A stretch of DNA of 64,000 nt. Origin: Rhodospirillaceae bacterium (GTDB lineage: Bacteria; Pseudomonadota; Alphaproteobacteria; GCA-2731375). How positions within the stretch are numbered: the first letter of the stretch is position 1; each line of letters begins with the position of its first letter. Below are positions 24,693-34,829 of the stretch, in pieces. Position numbers and translations under genes: made by a program. Location of the stretch: assembly GCA_018701215.1 (NCBI GenBank), contig JABIWH010000018.1, positions 62,001 through 126,000 on the forward strand, read 5' to 3'. The notes under the pieces are model-generated. The model searched no databases. It was given only the letters and a program-made list of their open reading frames with translations, and was not told the origin of the DNA.

Positions 24693-24985
24693 GCAAACAA
24701 TCTTGGACCATGAGTAAGAATATCGCGGTAGAACCTAGCCGGTCGCGGGCGTTCTGTCCATGACAGCGCGGTTTCCGGAATTTCGATCCGAAAACTCGAA
24801 AACTTGCGGCAGTTTTGAGAATAGCTCGGTTTCGAATAACATTGTTGTCAAAAGAAGAATATTTCTAGCTTCATACAATCAAGTTAGATCTGCTCTTTTT
24901 CCACAATAATTTGGTAGTTCAATTTTGGGACATGTATTACCATAACCTATTGTGGCGGGGGGGAATTGGGGAAGGCCGTACTTAT

Positions 24986-26884
24986 ATGTCATTTCATCAA
25001 GGCTCTGACGATGCGGCGGCTGCCGGTACACATGCAAACGGGTTAACCGGTTCACGCGCCAACAAATTATTCAATCGTGGCAAAGGTGTGACGAAGGGAT
25101 TTCGTCTGCAATTCATCCTCTTTGTCAGTTTCGTGTTGATCTCCGCTCTGCCGGTCGTCCTGCTTTCGATCTGGGATCAGCATGCCGCCTTGCGGGACGA
25201 GTATAACTCGGTCAACGAAAAACATCTTATCATTGCGGAAAACTTGAGCGGCGTGTTTGACCGCTATGTTATCGACGTCAAGGAAGGTTTTCGGTTTGCC
25301 GTCCTTGGGGCGGACAATGGCGAGCCAAACCAAGCATCACATCAATTCCTTAAGTCATTGAGTTTTTGCGATGTCAGCATTATCGATGGCGCCAACTCCG
25401 TCATCCGATCCTTGATGGAGTCGCATGACAATAAGCCCCCCTATCCAAGCCCCGAGGTAATTACGCAACTGCGCGATGCGGTTGGGCGGGCCAACGGCGA
25501 TATCGTTTTCTCCAATATCATCCAGGATCGAGGCAAACCCCTTTTCTTTGTCGTTATGGCGCTCGAGAACTCGAGGATCGCGATTGGCAGCTTGACCACC
25601 GATTATATTCGCAAGATCCAACGTCAGATAGGGTTTGGCGAGCGCGGTCACTCCATGGTCGTCGATGCAAACGGTGTTGTCATTGCCCATCCGAACGCGG
25701 CTTGGGAAAATACCTCGAAGGATGCCTCCAAATTATCCGTGGTCGGCGCCATGATGCGCGGGGAAACCGGCGTTTCAGAATTTTACTCGCCGCCAATGCA
25801 GGCGAACATGATCGCGGGCCATACATCGGTTCCGGGAGTGGGTTGGGGCGTCATGGTGCCGCAGCCGGTCGAGGAGCTTGAAAATCGCGCCAATGATGGC
25901 CAGAAAACTGCCATTCTGATCACCTTGATCGGCATCATACTCGCGGCGATCTTCAGTTGGTGGCTGTCCCGCTTTCTGGCCAAACCGATCGTAACAATTG
26001 ATGGCGCCGCGGTCGCCGTGGCGTCCGGTGAGCTGCGGACCCAGGTGGCAACCTTGGCACCTGGCAGCCCACGGGAGCTGCAAAGCCTTTCCGCGGCTTT
26101 TAACGTCATGGTCAATCAACTGCGCGAGCGTGAAGAACGGCTGCAATCCGCGAAGGACGAGGCGGTGGCGGCGGACCGGGCAAAAACAGATTTTCTGGCC
26201 AACATGAGCCACGAACTACGAACGCCATTGAATGCAATCATCGGTTTTTCCGAGATGATCAAGGTCGAGACATTTGGCCCCATCGGTACGCCGCAGTATT
26301 CTGAGTATGTCAAGGATATCAATAATTCGGGCAATCATTTGCTGCGTGTGATCAACGACGTGCTCGACATGGCAAAGATCGAGGCGGGCCACCTCGAGCC
26401 TTTGTACAGCCAAGTTGATATGACTGAAATTGCCGAGACCTGCATTTCATTCTTCGCCGAGAGGGCGGATAAAGATCATATCGAGCTGAAAGTCAGCATC
26501 GGCGAAGATTTGCCAAAGATGTCCGCCGACGACAGGATGGTTCAACAGATAATCCTCAACCTTCTTTCCAACGCAATAAAATTTACGCCCGAGAAGGGCG
26601 TCGTGGAACTTTCAATCGATGCCGATCTGCAAAGAGGATGCGTTATTCAGGTGCGGGACAATGGTATTGGCATGGATCCGGCCAAACTGGATGTTGTCAT
26701 GCAGCCATTTGGCCAGATCGATGCCAAGCTGGGCCGTAAATACGAGGGCACTGGCCTGGGCCTCCCGCTTGTCAAATCCATGGTCGATATGCACGGCGGC
26801 ACGCTTGATATCGATACGGCGTTGGCGCGTGGCACCGCTGTTACGGTCACCCTTCCGCTTGGGCGCGTTATCGATGATGGTTAA
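24986..26884 (+). CDS. Cache-domain sensor histidine kinase (PleC/DivJ-like core)
   Basis: The 632-residue protein has a helix near residue 40 (LQFILFVSFVLISALPVVLL), a periplasmic double-Cache-like sensor, a second helix near 315 (ILITLIGIILAAIFSW), a HAMP domain, HisKA with FLANMSHELRTPLNAIIGFSEMI and a full HATPase (NLLSNAIKF, DNGIGM, GTGLGLPLVKS). I chose ATG 24986 with GGGGAAGG ten bases before it; a TTG 75 bases upstream is also possible. The kinase core resembles that of the protein ending at 58146. No response regulator lies nearby. Confidence 0.9.
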   Translation: MSFHQGSDDAAAAGTHANGLTGSRANKLFNRGKGVTKGFRLQFILFVSFVLISALPVVLLSIWDQHAALRDEYNSVNEKHLIIAENLSGVFDRYVIDVKEGFRFAVLGADNGEPNQASHQFLKSLSFCDVSIIDGANSVIRSLMESHDNKPPYPSPEVITQLRDAVGRANGDIVFSNIIQDRGKPLFFVVMALENSRIAIGSLTTDYIRKIQRQIGFGERGHSMVVDANGVVIAHPNAAWENTSKDASKLSVVGAMMRGETGVSEFYSPPMQANMIAGHTSVPGVGWGVMVPQPVEELENRANDGQKTAILITLIGIILAAIFSWWLSRFLAKPIVTIDGAAVAVASGELRTQVATLAPGSPRELQSLSAAFNVMVNQLREREERLQSAKDEAVAADRAKTDFLANMSHELRTPLNAIIGFSEMIKVETFGPIGTPQYSEYVKDINNSGNHLLRVINDVLDMAKIEAGHLEPLYSQVDMTEIAETCISFFAERADKDHIELKVSIGEDLPKMSADDRMVQQIILNLLSNAIKFTPEKGVVELSIDADLQRGCVIQVRDNGIGMDPAKLDVVMQPFGQIDAKLGRKYEGTGLGLPLVKSMVDMHGGTLDIDTALARGTAVTVTLPLGRVIDDG

Positions 26885-26998
26885 GCCAGTACCATCAAGC
26901 GCATCAGGAAGCAGGGTATTGTTACATGCACATTCCAGGCGGCCAACGCAGGGTGAGCGGTCGATCCAGGCGCAGGAATAGAGCCGTCACAAGGCGGT

Positions 26999-28387
26999 TC
27001 ATTCAACAAGCTGAACATTGATATGCACATCGTCCGAGTATTGCTGCAATAGCGGGCCGATTACTTCGCTGTAGGTGTCCGCGCCGGTGGCGGCGACCTC
27101 TTCCGTCAACATGACCTCTACATAGCGCCCGTAAGTCAGGTAATCGGCACTGCCTTGCACGCCTAACGCGGCGCAATCCAGCACGGCAATCTTGACCACC
27201 CGGCGCTTTATATCGGTAGAGGCGCTAGAGGTGGGCACACCGGATGCTGGAACGATATTGCTAGGCGAGATAACTTCACCGTAGCCTGATGGCAAGATGA
27301 TGCCGTCCGTGGGGTAGATAGTCTTATTTTCGTTGCGGTAAAAGGTCTGGCCCAACTCGTAAAGATAAACCTGATAGCGCGTGTAATCGGCCAGATCCAC
27401 CGGCTGGGCATCGGAGGGATGGTTCGTTGTCCAATAAGCAACCGGATCCCACGTGCCATTGCCCAAGATGGTGCTGCCCGACATGTCGCTATCGCGGGGA
27501 TAATCGATCACGTTCTGGGCCGGCAGCTTGGGGTTTTTGGTGCCTGCATCCATGCGTGCGTTAATGCCGTTGCGGGCCTGTTGCGTCTGTCCCCCGGGTG
27601 ATGTCGTAACTTCGGAGGTGTAGCAAAGGCCAGGGTCGTTGGCCAAGGCATTGCCAACGCTCGCAGCGCCGCAATTGCCCGAAGACGGACAGAGCAGTCC
27701 GAATTGTCCAGGCGCCAAGGTGCTGCCGCCGGGGCCGATCTTGGTCAACAACTGGCGGCCGGCATTATCAGGATCCAGCAAATCGTCGACCGCACCACCG
27801 GCTTCGGACGGGTTACAGGCAAAAAAGGGCGGCGCCGCGCATGTAATGGTAACGACGCCGGCCAGGGCCGTCGCCTCCAAGGTGAATTGTTCCGCCGCAC
27901 CGCCGTTGGAAATCGTATCGAGCACGGGGGCCAGAAATATTGAAATCGTGCGCGGCGCAAGGGTGATTTCGGCATAGGTCGCTTCGCTGCTGGCTGCCGT
28001 CGTAACTTTCGAAGGGTCGACATCATTATAGAAAACAATGCTTTGCACCGCGAAGGCGCCAACGGTATCGGATAAACGAGTGCTGTTCGATATCGCATCG
28101 ACGGCCGCCGCCGTGGCCCGGGTAATGGCACCTGTCTGCCCGTCCAGTTGCGCCGCCGCCGAGAGCGCCGCGGCATCGGCGGCGTTCTGCATTTGCGAAC
28201 GCAGCACAACGACCCGGCCGATATCCAGGCCTAGAACGCCGCTTGCAAGTGCCAACGTTCCGGCAAAGGCGGTATAAATCGCTGCCGCACCGCGCTGGTC
28301 CCGCGAGAATTTTGTGATGATAATACAGAGTCCCGCCAGCAAATAAGCGAGAATCCCGTGCCCTGGATTCTTATTAAAATATGTCAT
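26999..28387 (-). CDS. TadG-like pilus-associated protein
   Basis: The 462-residue protein begins with a hydrophobic helix, then QRGAAAIYTAFAGTLALASGVLGLDIGR, the TadE/TadG signature, followed by NAADAAALSAA. A long extracytoplasmic part carries several cysteines (CAAPPFFAC, LLCPSSGNC) that may form disulfides. TadG-like proteins accompany Flp/Tad pili, but no other tad or cpa gene is in the window, so it is an orphan. The long stretch upstream is AT-rich and may hold its promoter. Confidence 0.8.
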   Translation of the reverse strand: MTYFNKNPGHGILAYLLAGLCIIITKFSRDQRGAAAIYTAFAGTLALASGVLGLDIGRVVVLRSQMQNAADAAALSAAAQLDGQTGAITRATAAAVDAISNSTRLSDTVGAFAVQSIVFYNDVDPSKVTTAASSEATYAEITLAPRTISIFLAPVLDTISNGGAAEQFTLEATALAGVVTITCAAPPFFACNPSEAGGAVDDLLDPDNAGRQLLTKIGPGGSTLAPGQFGLLCPSSGNCGAASVGNALANDPGLCYTSEVTTSPGGQTQQARNGINARMDAGTKNPKLPAQNVIDYPRDSDMSGSTILGNGTWDPVAYWTTNHPSDAQPVDLADYTRYQVYLYELGQTFYRNENKTIYPTDGIILPSGYGEVISPSNIVPASGVPTSSASTDIKRRVVKIAVLDCAALGVQGSADYLTYGRYVEVMLTEEVAATGADTYSEVIGPLLQQYSDDVHINVQLVE

Positions 28388-28574
28388 CGCTTTTACTTGT
28401 TGTGATTAATGTACGGCAAAAACAAGATTTCTATTCTTGCTGATTTCGACATACAATCACAGATATTCAGCTTATTTGCAGTGACTTCCGTCACAAGTAA
28501 TCTATTTTGTTAAAATCTTAAGTATAGTTAATGTTTTTTATCTATAATTCTATAATCTTATAATGATTAGTGAT
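28388..28574. other. AT-rich gap between TadG-like and deacetylase genes
   Basis: This 187-base gap is far richer in A and T than its surroundings, with runs such as TTTTTTATCTATAATTC and TATAATCTTATAATG near its right end. It must contain the promoter of the leftward TadG-like gene. No repeats of note, and no small reading frame that I would trust. Confidence 0.4.
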
Positions 28575-29603
28575 CTAGCGGCTGGCTTCAAATCCACCAA
28601 GAAACGCCAGCAGATTGTCGGCCATCTCGTCACATAGATAGCCGCCCTCCTGTACGATCAGGCTGGGCAGGCCCAGGGCACCGATGGCGCCGCCCATACG
28701 GCTAAAACCGTTGGTAGTGATGGATAGAATGCCCAAGGGGTCATTTTCCTGGGTATCCAGGCCCAGAGAGACCAGCAGATAGTCCGGCGCGAAATCCTTG
28801 ATGGCGGCAAAGGCGGCGGCCATGGCGTTCAAATAGTCATCATCGCCCGTGCCCTTGGCTTGGGGCAGGTTCAGATTGTAGCCTTCACCCGCGCCCGATC
28901 CCCGCTCGTCCGCGTATCCCGCATAAAAGGGGTAGAATATCGACGGATCGCCGTGCAGGGAACAAAACAGCACATCCGCGCGTTCGTAAAAGATCCCTTG
29001 GGTGCCGTTGCCGTGGTGTACATCCACGTCCAGGATAGCGACCCTGTCGGCCTGGCCGCGCATATGCTGGGCCGCGATGGCGACGTTATTGAGATAACAA
29101 AAACCGCCGGCCAGATCGGAAAAGGCATGATGCCCCGGCGGGCGGCAAAGGGCATAGGCGGCGTCCTCACCCGCCAGCACCAGATCGGCGGCGGTAAGGG
29201 CGATCTGCGCCGATGCTACTGCCGCGGGCCAGGTGCCGGTGCCGATGGGACAAGAGGTGCCGGCCACATAGTATCCCACCTTGCCGACAATCGCCTCAGG
29301 CCGGGCCTGCATGTGACGGCCCGGATGCAAGTGAGGTATTAAGACCGGGCTGGAATCGGGCAGCTGCCGCCATTCGTCCAGGCCATGTTCCAGGAATTCC
29401 AAATAATCGGCGGGATGCACGGCGGCAATAGGCCCCATGCCATGATCCTGGGGCGGTAAAATCTCGTAGCCGGCTTTCTCGACCGCCGCGAACAACCGGT
29501 GTGCCCGCTCGGGACACTCAGGGAACGGCGCACTGCGGCCGGTAATGACAAAATCCGCCGGATCATGCGCCTCGTGCGCGGTACTGTGAACCACACGCAT
29601 CAA
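28575..29603 (-). CDS. Histone-deacetylase-like amidohydrolase (acetylpolyamine type)
   Basis: The 342-residue protein has the class-II arginase/deacetylase signatures CRPPGHHA (active-site His pair) and ILDVDVHHGNGTQ (zinc Asp and His), and LGLDTQENDPLG near the C-terminus with the third zinc ligand Asp. The pattern and length fit acetylpolyamine amidohydrolases, which deacetylate acetylputrescine or acetylspermidine, but other small amides are possible. It is followed in the same direction by nothing obvious; the SDR gene lies 10 bases upstream and probably shares a transcript. Confidence 0.88.
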   Translation of the reverse strand: MMRVVHSTAHEAHDPADFVITGRSAPFPECPERAHRLFAAVEKAGYEILPPQDHGMGPIAAVHPADYLEFLEHGLDEWRQLPDSSPVLIPHLHPGRHMQARPEAIVGKVGYYVAGTSCPIGTGTWPAAVASAQIALTAADLVLAGEDAAYALCRPPGHHAFSDLAGGFCYLNNVAIAAQHMRGQADRVAILDVDVHHGNGTQGIFYERADVLFCSLHGDPSIFYPFYAGYADERGSGAGEGYNLNLPQAKGTGDDDYLNAMAAAFAAIKDFAPDYLLVSLGLDTQENDPLGILSITTNGFSRMGGAIGALGLPSLIVQEGGYLCDEMADNLLAFLGGFEASR

Positions 29604-29613
29604 TCATACTCCA

Positions 29614-30366
29614 TCACACATGCTGGCCGCCGTTGATGTGGATTTCGGCGCCGTTGACATAGCTGGATTGTTCCGTACAGAGGAAATAGATCGTCTTCGC
29701 GACTTCTTCCGGCGTGCCCAGGCGGCGCATGGGAATGGTTGGGGCCAGCAGTTCCTCGGTATCGGGGGACAGAATTTCGGTCTTGATCTCGCCCGGCGCG
29801 ATGGCGTTTACGCGAACGCCCTGCGGGGCGAAATCCGCCGCCATTTCCCGGGTCAACGAGGCCAGGGCCGCTTTCGAAGTGGCATAGGCGGTACCGGCAA
29901 ACATATGCACCCGGCTGCCGGCGATCGAGGTAACGTTGACCACCGAGCCCTGGGCCAGTCGCAATTCATACAACAGCCCGCGCGCCAACATGATCGGGGC
30001 ATAAAAATTCACCTGCGTAACCTGCTGCCAGGTCTGCATATCCGTGGTTAGGCTGGACAGGCGGCCGCCATCGGCGGCTTTGGGCGAAATGCCGGCATTG
30101 TTGACCAGGGCATGCAAGGGCTCGCCACCGAGGCGGTTCTTCAGTTCCACGATGCCCGCATCCACATCCGCCGGATCGGCCAGGTCGATCTGCAAATGAT
30201 CCTCGGGGCCCATCTCCCACGGGCAATCTTCCGGAAAGGCTTGCCGGGAACAGGTTATGACCCGCCAGCCGGCCGAGGAAAAGCGCTTCACCGTGGCATG
30301 TCCGATACCTCGGCTGGCCCCGGTCAGGACCAGCGTGCGGCGGCTATTCGATGCTGTTGTGTTCAT
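29614..30366 (-). CDS. Short-chain dehydrogenase/reductase
   Basis: The 250-residue classical SDR has the cofactor motif TGASRGIG, NNAG, the catalytic Ser in VTSIAGS and Tyr/Lys in YATSKAAL. It should use NAD(P)H for an alcohol/ketone reaction. The Arg in TCSRQAF after the second strand suggests NADP preference. The substrate is unknown. It is 10 bases from the deacetylase-like gene and divergent from the VOC gene. Confidence 0.88.
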   Translation of the reverse strand: MNTTASNSRRTLVLTGASRGIGHATVKRFSSAGWRVITCSRQAFPEDCPWEMGPEDHLQIDLADPADVDAGIVELKNRLGGEPLHALVNNAGISPKAADGGRLSSLTTDMQTWQQVTQVNFYAPIMLARGLLYELRLAQGSVVNVTSIAGSRVHMFAGTAYATSKAALASLTREMAADFAPQGVRVNAIAPGEIKTEILSPDTEELLAPTIPMRRLGTPEEVAKTIYFLCTEQSSYVNGAEIHINGGQHV

Positions 30367-30477
30367 GGTCCGTAATACCTAACACCTTTCCTTAGTAAGA
30401 AGCCACGGCTTGCGTGTAATTTCTGATCCGCGCTAGTCTTGGACTATCGCCTGGTATGACCCGTGGGGAGGGAAACA

Positions 30478-31425
30478 ATGGCTGTCATCAAAGTGAAGGA
30501 CCTTGCATATGGCCGGCTGCGGGCGCCGGACCTGGATGCAATGGAGGAATTCCTTATCCATTTCGGCATGCGCCGGGCGGACCGTACCAAGGACGCGCTT
30601 TATATGCGCGGCACCGACCCGGACCACCATTTACATATCACCGAGCTGGGAGAGCCCGCCTTTGTGGGCTTCGCCTATCACGCCGATAGCGAGGCGGATC
30701 TGGAGCGTGTGGCAGCCACGCCCGGTGCTTCCGATGTTGAAGACATTGACGAACCCGGCGGCGGCAAGCGGGTGCGCCTGCGCGAGCCGAATGGCTATCA
30801 GATCGAGGTTGTCCACGGCATTGCCGCCCTGCCCGCCCAAAGCGTGGAGCGGGATCTGAACAACAGCGGTGCCGAGCCCTTGCGCCGCGCCGGCCTGCCG
30901 GTGCGCCTGGCGAAATCGCCCTCGCCTGTAAAACGCATAGGTCATGGCGTGATAGCCACGCCAAAAGTCGTTGAAACCGCGCGTTGGTTTCAGGAAACCT
31001 TGGGCTTCGTTTGTTCCGATGATGTCTATGCCGGCACGGAAGACAATATTATCGGCTCCTTCAATCGTTGCGACCGTGGTGACGACTACACCGACCATCA
31101 CACATTGTTTTGTATCCGGAATGATAAGGCCGGATTAAACCACCTGTCTTTCGAGATCCCGGACATCGATGCAGTGTTCATGGATCATGAATACCTGACG
31201 GCGCTGGACAAGTACGAGCATATGTGGGGCATCGGCCGGCACCTGCTGGGCAGCCAGGTATTTGACTATTGGTGCGATCCCTGGGGCCGGGTACACGAGC
31301 GTTGGGCGGATACGGACCGCATGAACCTGGCGAACGGTTCCAACCTTGTTTCGGCCGAAGTTGGCCTGGGCAGCCAATGGGGCGAGGCCGCCCCACCGAA
31401 ATTCGTCGCCAAGGCCAGCCCGTAA
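30478..31425 (+). CDS. VOC-family (extradiol-dioxygenase-like) protein
   Basis: The 315-residue protein consists of two glyoxalase/bleomycin-type modules. The second carries HGVIATPKVVETARWFQETLGF, LNHLSFEIPDIDAV and GRVHERWADTD, in which the two His and the Glu fit the Fe(II)-binding 2-His-1-Glu site of extradiol ring-cleaving dioxygenases such as BphC. The first module lacks such a set. A GGGGAGGG ribosome site fixes the ATG. Ring cleavage of a catechol is plausible, given the Rieske oxygenase in the window, but unproven. Confidence 0.78.
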   Translation: MAVIKVKDLAYGRLRAPDLDAMEEFLIHFGMRRADRTKDALYMRGTDPDHHLHITELGEPAFVGFAYHADSEADLERVAATPGASDVEDIDEPGGGKRVRLREPNGYQIEVVHGIAALPAQSVERDLNNSGAEPLRRAGLPVRLAKSPSPVKRIGHGVIATPKVVETARWFQETLGFVCSDDVYAGTEDNIIGSFNRCDRGDDYTDHHTLFCIRNDKAGLNHLSFEIPDIDAVFMDHEYLTALDKYEHMWGIGRHLLGSQVFDYWCDPWGRVHERWADTDRMNLANGSNLVSAEVGLGSQWGEAAPPKFVAKASP

Positions 31426-31433
31426 TTTGGCGC

Positions 31434-32264
31434 CTAGTGGATCATCAGCACCGGGATCGTGGCGTCCAACAGGGCTTCCAATGTGGCGCCGCCAAAAACC
31501 AGTTCGCGGATGCGGTTATGGCTGTAGGCGCCCATGACCAATAAATCCGCGCCCTGATTATGGGCCGCCAGCAACAGGTCATCGCCAATCGAACCATGGC
31601 CATGGGGCTGGGTCAGCGCTTTGGCCTGGCAGCCGTGGGCGGCCAGATAATCCACCGCGTCTTCGATCGGCGGTCCCTCGCCGGAGCCTTCATCGATCTG
31701 TAACAGCGTCACGGTATCAGCCTGACTTAGCAGTGGCATGGCGGCACCCAGGGCACGGGCAGCCTGGGCGGAACCGTTCCAGGCGACCACGATATTCCGG
31801 GCCACGGTTCCAGCCCGTTCCGGCGGCGCGACCAGCACCGGGCGGCCGGTGTTCATGATCGCCGCCTGCATGGTGGGGCTTTCGCTCAACGCGGTATCGG
31901 ATGCGCCCCGCGCCACCACCACCAGATCGGCCAGGCGGCCATATTGGGCCAGCATATCGTCTTCCGCGCCTTTGCGGACCATCAGCTGTCCGTTGCCCGA
32001 AACCGCTTGGCGAGCCTCATCAAGTGCCGCCTGGGCTGCCTGCTGACGGGCGGCGGACTCTTTTTCGAGGGCAGCGACCATATTGTCGAGCAAGGCACCG
32101 GACATGCTTTCGCCCATGTAGGGCAAGGCGGAGGAGGTTTCGGTGGCGGCATGCAGGCCAATGACCTCGGCCTCGAAACGCTGGCCAAGATCAAAGGCGA
32201 GCCTGAGGGCCTGGCCGGCATCGTCCATCCCGTTAAGGGGCACCATGATGCGTTTGTAACTCAC
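31434..32264 (-). CDS. Tandem universal stress protein (UspA)
   Basis: The 276-residue protein holds two UspA domains: residues 1-140, opening YKRIMVPLNGMDDAGQAL, and 150-276, opening RNIVVAWNGSAQAARAL. The second ends with VMGAYSHNRIRELVFGGAT, the G-2x-G-9x-G ATP-binding signature. It is cytosolic. It is convergent with the VOC gene, with only eight bases between the stops. Confidence 0.9.
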   Translation of the reverse strand: MSYKRIMVPLNGMDDAGQALRLAFDLGQRFEAEVIGLHAATETSSALPYMGESMSGALLDNMVAALEKESAARQQAAQAALDEARQAVSGNGQLMVRKGAEDDMLAQYGRLADLVVVARGASDTALSESPTMQAAIMNTGRPVLVAPPERAGTVARNIVVAWNGSAQAARALGAAMPLLSQADTVTLLQIDEGSGEGPPIEDAVDYLAAHGCQAKALTQPHGHGSIGDDLLLAAHNQGADLLVMGAYSHNRIRELVFGGATLEALLDATIPVLMIH

Positions 32265-32373
32265 AATTTAGTCTCCTTTTTCCGGCGATGGCCGTATCAG
32301 CCGCCGACCCTCGGCATATATATGCGGTTATTCGCCACTTCTGGCAACGTGCCATGGCTGCGGCGAAGTGTCT

Positions 32374-33951
32374 CTAGTTATTAAGCAATTCCTGAACCCA
32401 CTGCAGCTTTACCTCCAGGGGCAGGGCGGCGTCGATGCGCTGCCAATTGATCGGCCCGGCGCCGGATTTTACCTGGCGCCGCATGACGGCGGCGTCCGCA
32501 TCCGAGGCATCGCCCCGCCGGCCCCCGATCCGTTGCGCCATCAGGGCCGGGTCGGCATCCAGCCAAATGCCCCGAAACGGCACGTCACAGCGCGCGGCAA
32601 GGGCGGCCAATGCATCCCGCCCATCGGCCCTGTTGTGCACGGCATCGGCGATCACCGCCTGGCCCGATGTCAATGCCTGTTCGGCGCGGCGGTGAATTTC
32701 GCCATAAACCCGCGCGCTGACCTCGGCGCGATATCCCGCCGGGCCCAGGGGTGCTTCCGGATCCTGCCCCAGCATCACCTTGCGCAATTCATCACTGCGT
32801 AAATGCACCGCGCCTGGTATCGGCCCTAGCAGAGGTGCGAGGGCAGCCGCCAGATGAGATTTACCGCTGCCCGAGAAACCACCAACCGCCAGCAGAACCG
32901 GCTGCCTTGGCCGCAGAACCTCGGCCGCCAGGTCCAGATAACTGACGGCCTCGGCCCGCAGCGCCGCATTTTTTTCGCCGTCCGTGCTTCCCGCCGCCAT
33001 GGTGGCGCTAACATGGGCCCGGATGCCGGCCCGCAGCGACAGAAACAACGGCAGCGCACCCAGGCCACCCAGATCGCCCGTACGCAACAGATAGCGGTTG
33101 AAAATCCGGTTCGCCTCGCCGCGAAGGTCCCGGTGCCACAGATCCATCAGCAGAAAAGCCAGATCATAGAGCACATCGTTTTGCGCCAGGCGGTCATCGA
33201 ATTCAATGGCATCGAACAGCCTGGGCCGCCCATCCGCATCAAGATAAATGTTGGCCAGATGCAAGTCCCCATGGCCATGGCGGACAAAGCCGTTGGCGCG
33301 GCGTTCTTCCAATACCTGACGCTGCGCGGCAACCGCCCCCAGCATGGCCTTGGCGACGCCCTGGGCCCGCTCGGGGTCAAACAGATCGGGGGTGAAGCGG
33401 GCCATGTTTTCCCCATCACCCTCGGCGATACGCGCCAACTCGTCGGCCCCGCCCCAGGCGCTGGACTGCGCGGCGGATTGGTGAAACGCGGCAATCGTGT
33501 CGGCCAGTTGATGCACGATTTGCGGCGATAAAGATCTCTTGGCCACAACCCGGCTTAACAAGGCATCGTCGGGAAAACGCCGCATTTTGACCAGCCAATC
33601 GACGATTTCGCCAGCACCATCAACTTCACCGATCGCCTCACCGATCGCCAGGGCGCCATCCGGCCGCCGCACCACGGGCAGGGTTCCAAGATAAAGGCCG
33701 GGGGCCGTGCGTTGGTTCAGGCGCAATTCGTTTTCACAGGCCAGGCGGCGCTTCTCCAGACTGGAAAAATCCAGGTAAGGCAGGCGCACATCGCGCTTCA
33801 ATTTGTAGGCATGGACACCGGCCAGAAAAATCAGCGCGCCATGGGTTTCGACACATTGCACCGTCTCCCGCGCGTCCAACCCATGGCTTTCAGGGCGTTT
33901 CAGAAAATCAATAATTTCCTGCTGTTTCACGGCTGATAACCGGGGTTCCAT
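32374..33951 (-). CDS. Kinase-like (APH) plus AAA P-loop fusion protein
   Basis: The 525-residue protein fuses an aminoglycoside-phosphotransferase-like N-terminal half, with HGDLHLANIYLD as the catalytic loop and FDAIEFDDRLA as the metal motif, to a C-terminal P-loop NTPase with GFSGSGKSHLA and downstream ADAVHN. This bifunctional family is common in proteobacteria and its substrate is unknown. Two starts are plausible: ATG 33951, overlapping the upstream gene by 25 bases, and a GTG at 33930 overlapping its stop by four (GTGA). Either way the two genes are translationally linked. Confidence 0.82.
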   Translation of the reverse strand: MEPRLSAVKQQEIIDFLKRPESHGLDARETVQCVETHGALIFLAGVHAYKLKRDVRLPYLDFSSLEKRRLACENELRLNQRTAPGLYLGTLPVVRRPDGALAIGEAIGEVDGAGEIVDWLVKMRRFPDDALLSRVVAKRSLSPQIVHQLADTIAAFHQSAAQSSAWGGADELARIAEGDGENMARFTPDLFDPERAQGVAKAMLGAVAAQRQVLEERRANGFVRHGHGDLHLANIYLDADGRPRLFDAIEFDDRLAQNDVLYDLAFLLMDLWHRDLRGEANRIFNRYLLRTGDLGGLGALPLFLSLRAGIRAHVSATMAAGSTDGEKNAALRAEAVSYLDLAAEVLRPRQPVLLAVGGFSGSGKSHLAAALAPLLGPIPGAVHLRSDELRKVMLGQDPEAPLGPAGYRAEVSARVYGEIHRRAEQALTSGQAVIADAVHNRADGRDALAALAARCDVPFRGIWLDADPALMAQRIGGRRGDASDADAAVMRRQVKSGAGPINWQRIDAALPLEVKLQWVQELLNN

Positions 33952-34829
33952 TCTTCCAGTCCCGCTGGATCCTGATGAATGATGACTTCGGCACCGGGGA
34001 ACGCCCGGCAAATTTCAGCTTCCACTTCATCGGCGATTTCATGGGATTTCAACAAGGTCAATTCGCCATCCAGCTCCATATGCAGCTGGATAAAGGAATG
34101 CATGCCCGAGGACCGGGTGCGCATGTCGTGTACGTCCACCACTTGATCATGGGACATGGCAAGTTCCCGGATGCGGTTGCGCTGATCCTCCGGCAGCTCC
34201 CGATCCATCAGTTGATCCAGTGCGCTTTGGATAATGCCCCAGGCACCGAACAGGATATAGCCCGCCACTATCATGGCTATGACGGCATCGGCATAGATCC
34301 AGCCATAGCGGCCAGCCAGTACCAAAGCAACGATAATGCCCACATTGGCCAGAATATCACCACGGTAATGTACCGAGTCGGCGGCGATGGCGACGGAATT
34401 GGTGCGCTTGACGACATGGCGCTGGAATAGGACCAGGGCGATGGTCAGGACCAGGGACAGCACCATGACGGCAATGCCAATCTCGCCGCGGACAATGGGG
34501 TGCGGGTCGATCAGGCGCTGGGCCGCCTCGGCCAGCAAGAACAGCGCCGACCCGGAAATAAAGGCCGTTTGCGCCAGCCCCGCCAGGGCTTCGGCCTTGC
34601 CATGGCCAAAACGGTGCTCTCGGTCCGCCGGCACCAGGGCATGGGCCACCGCGTACATATTGACCAGGGAGGCACCCACATCCAAGACAGAATCCATCAG
34701 CGAGCTCAATATGGCGACGGAATCGGTCAGGAACCATGCCGCCAGCTTGGCCAGAATCAAACACCCCGCAACCGCAACGGCGGCATAAGTCGCCAGCCGC
34801 AACAGCCGGGCATTTGGATTGTTTTCCAC
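33927..34829 (-). CDS. Cation diffusion facilitator (FieF-like) metal exporter
   Basis: The 300-residue protein has five or six membrane helices. Its metal sites show as SLMDSVLDVG in helix 2 and AVIAMIVAGY plus HYRGDILANVG in helix 5, with a HRFGHGKAEA loop before helix 3. The C-terminal cytoplasmic domain carries DMRTRSSGMHSFIQLHMELDG. The family exports Zn(II), Fe(II), Cd(II) or Co(II) in exchange for protons. The metal cannot be settled from sequence; the Asp-rich site favours zinc or iron. Confidence 0.9.
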   Translation of the reverse strand: MENNPNARLLRLATYAAVAVAGCLILAKLAAWFLTDSVAILSSLMDSVLDVGASLVNMYAVAHALVPADREHRFGHGKAEALAGLAQTAFISGSALFLLAEAAQRLIDPHPIVRGEIGIAVMVLSLVLTIALVLFQRHVVKRTNSVAIAADSVHYRGDILANVGIIVALVLAGRYGWIYADAVIAMIVAGYILFGAWGIIQSALDQLMDRELPEDQRNRIRELAMSHDQVVDVHDMRTRSSGMHSFIQLHMELDGELTLLKSHEIADEVEAEICRAFPGAEVIIHQDPAGLEEWNPGYQP

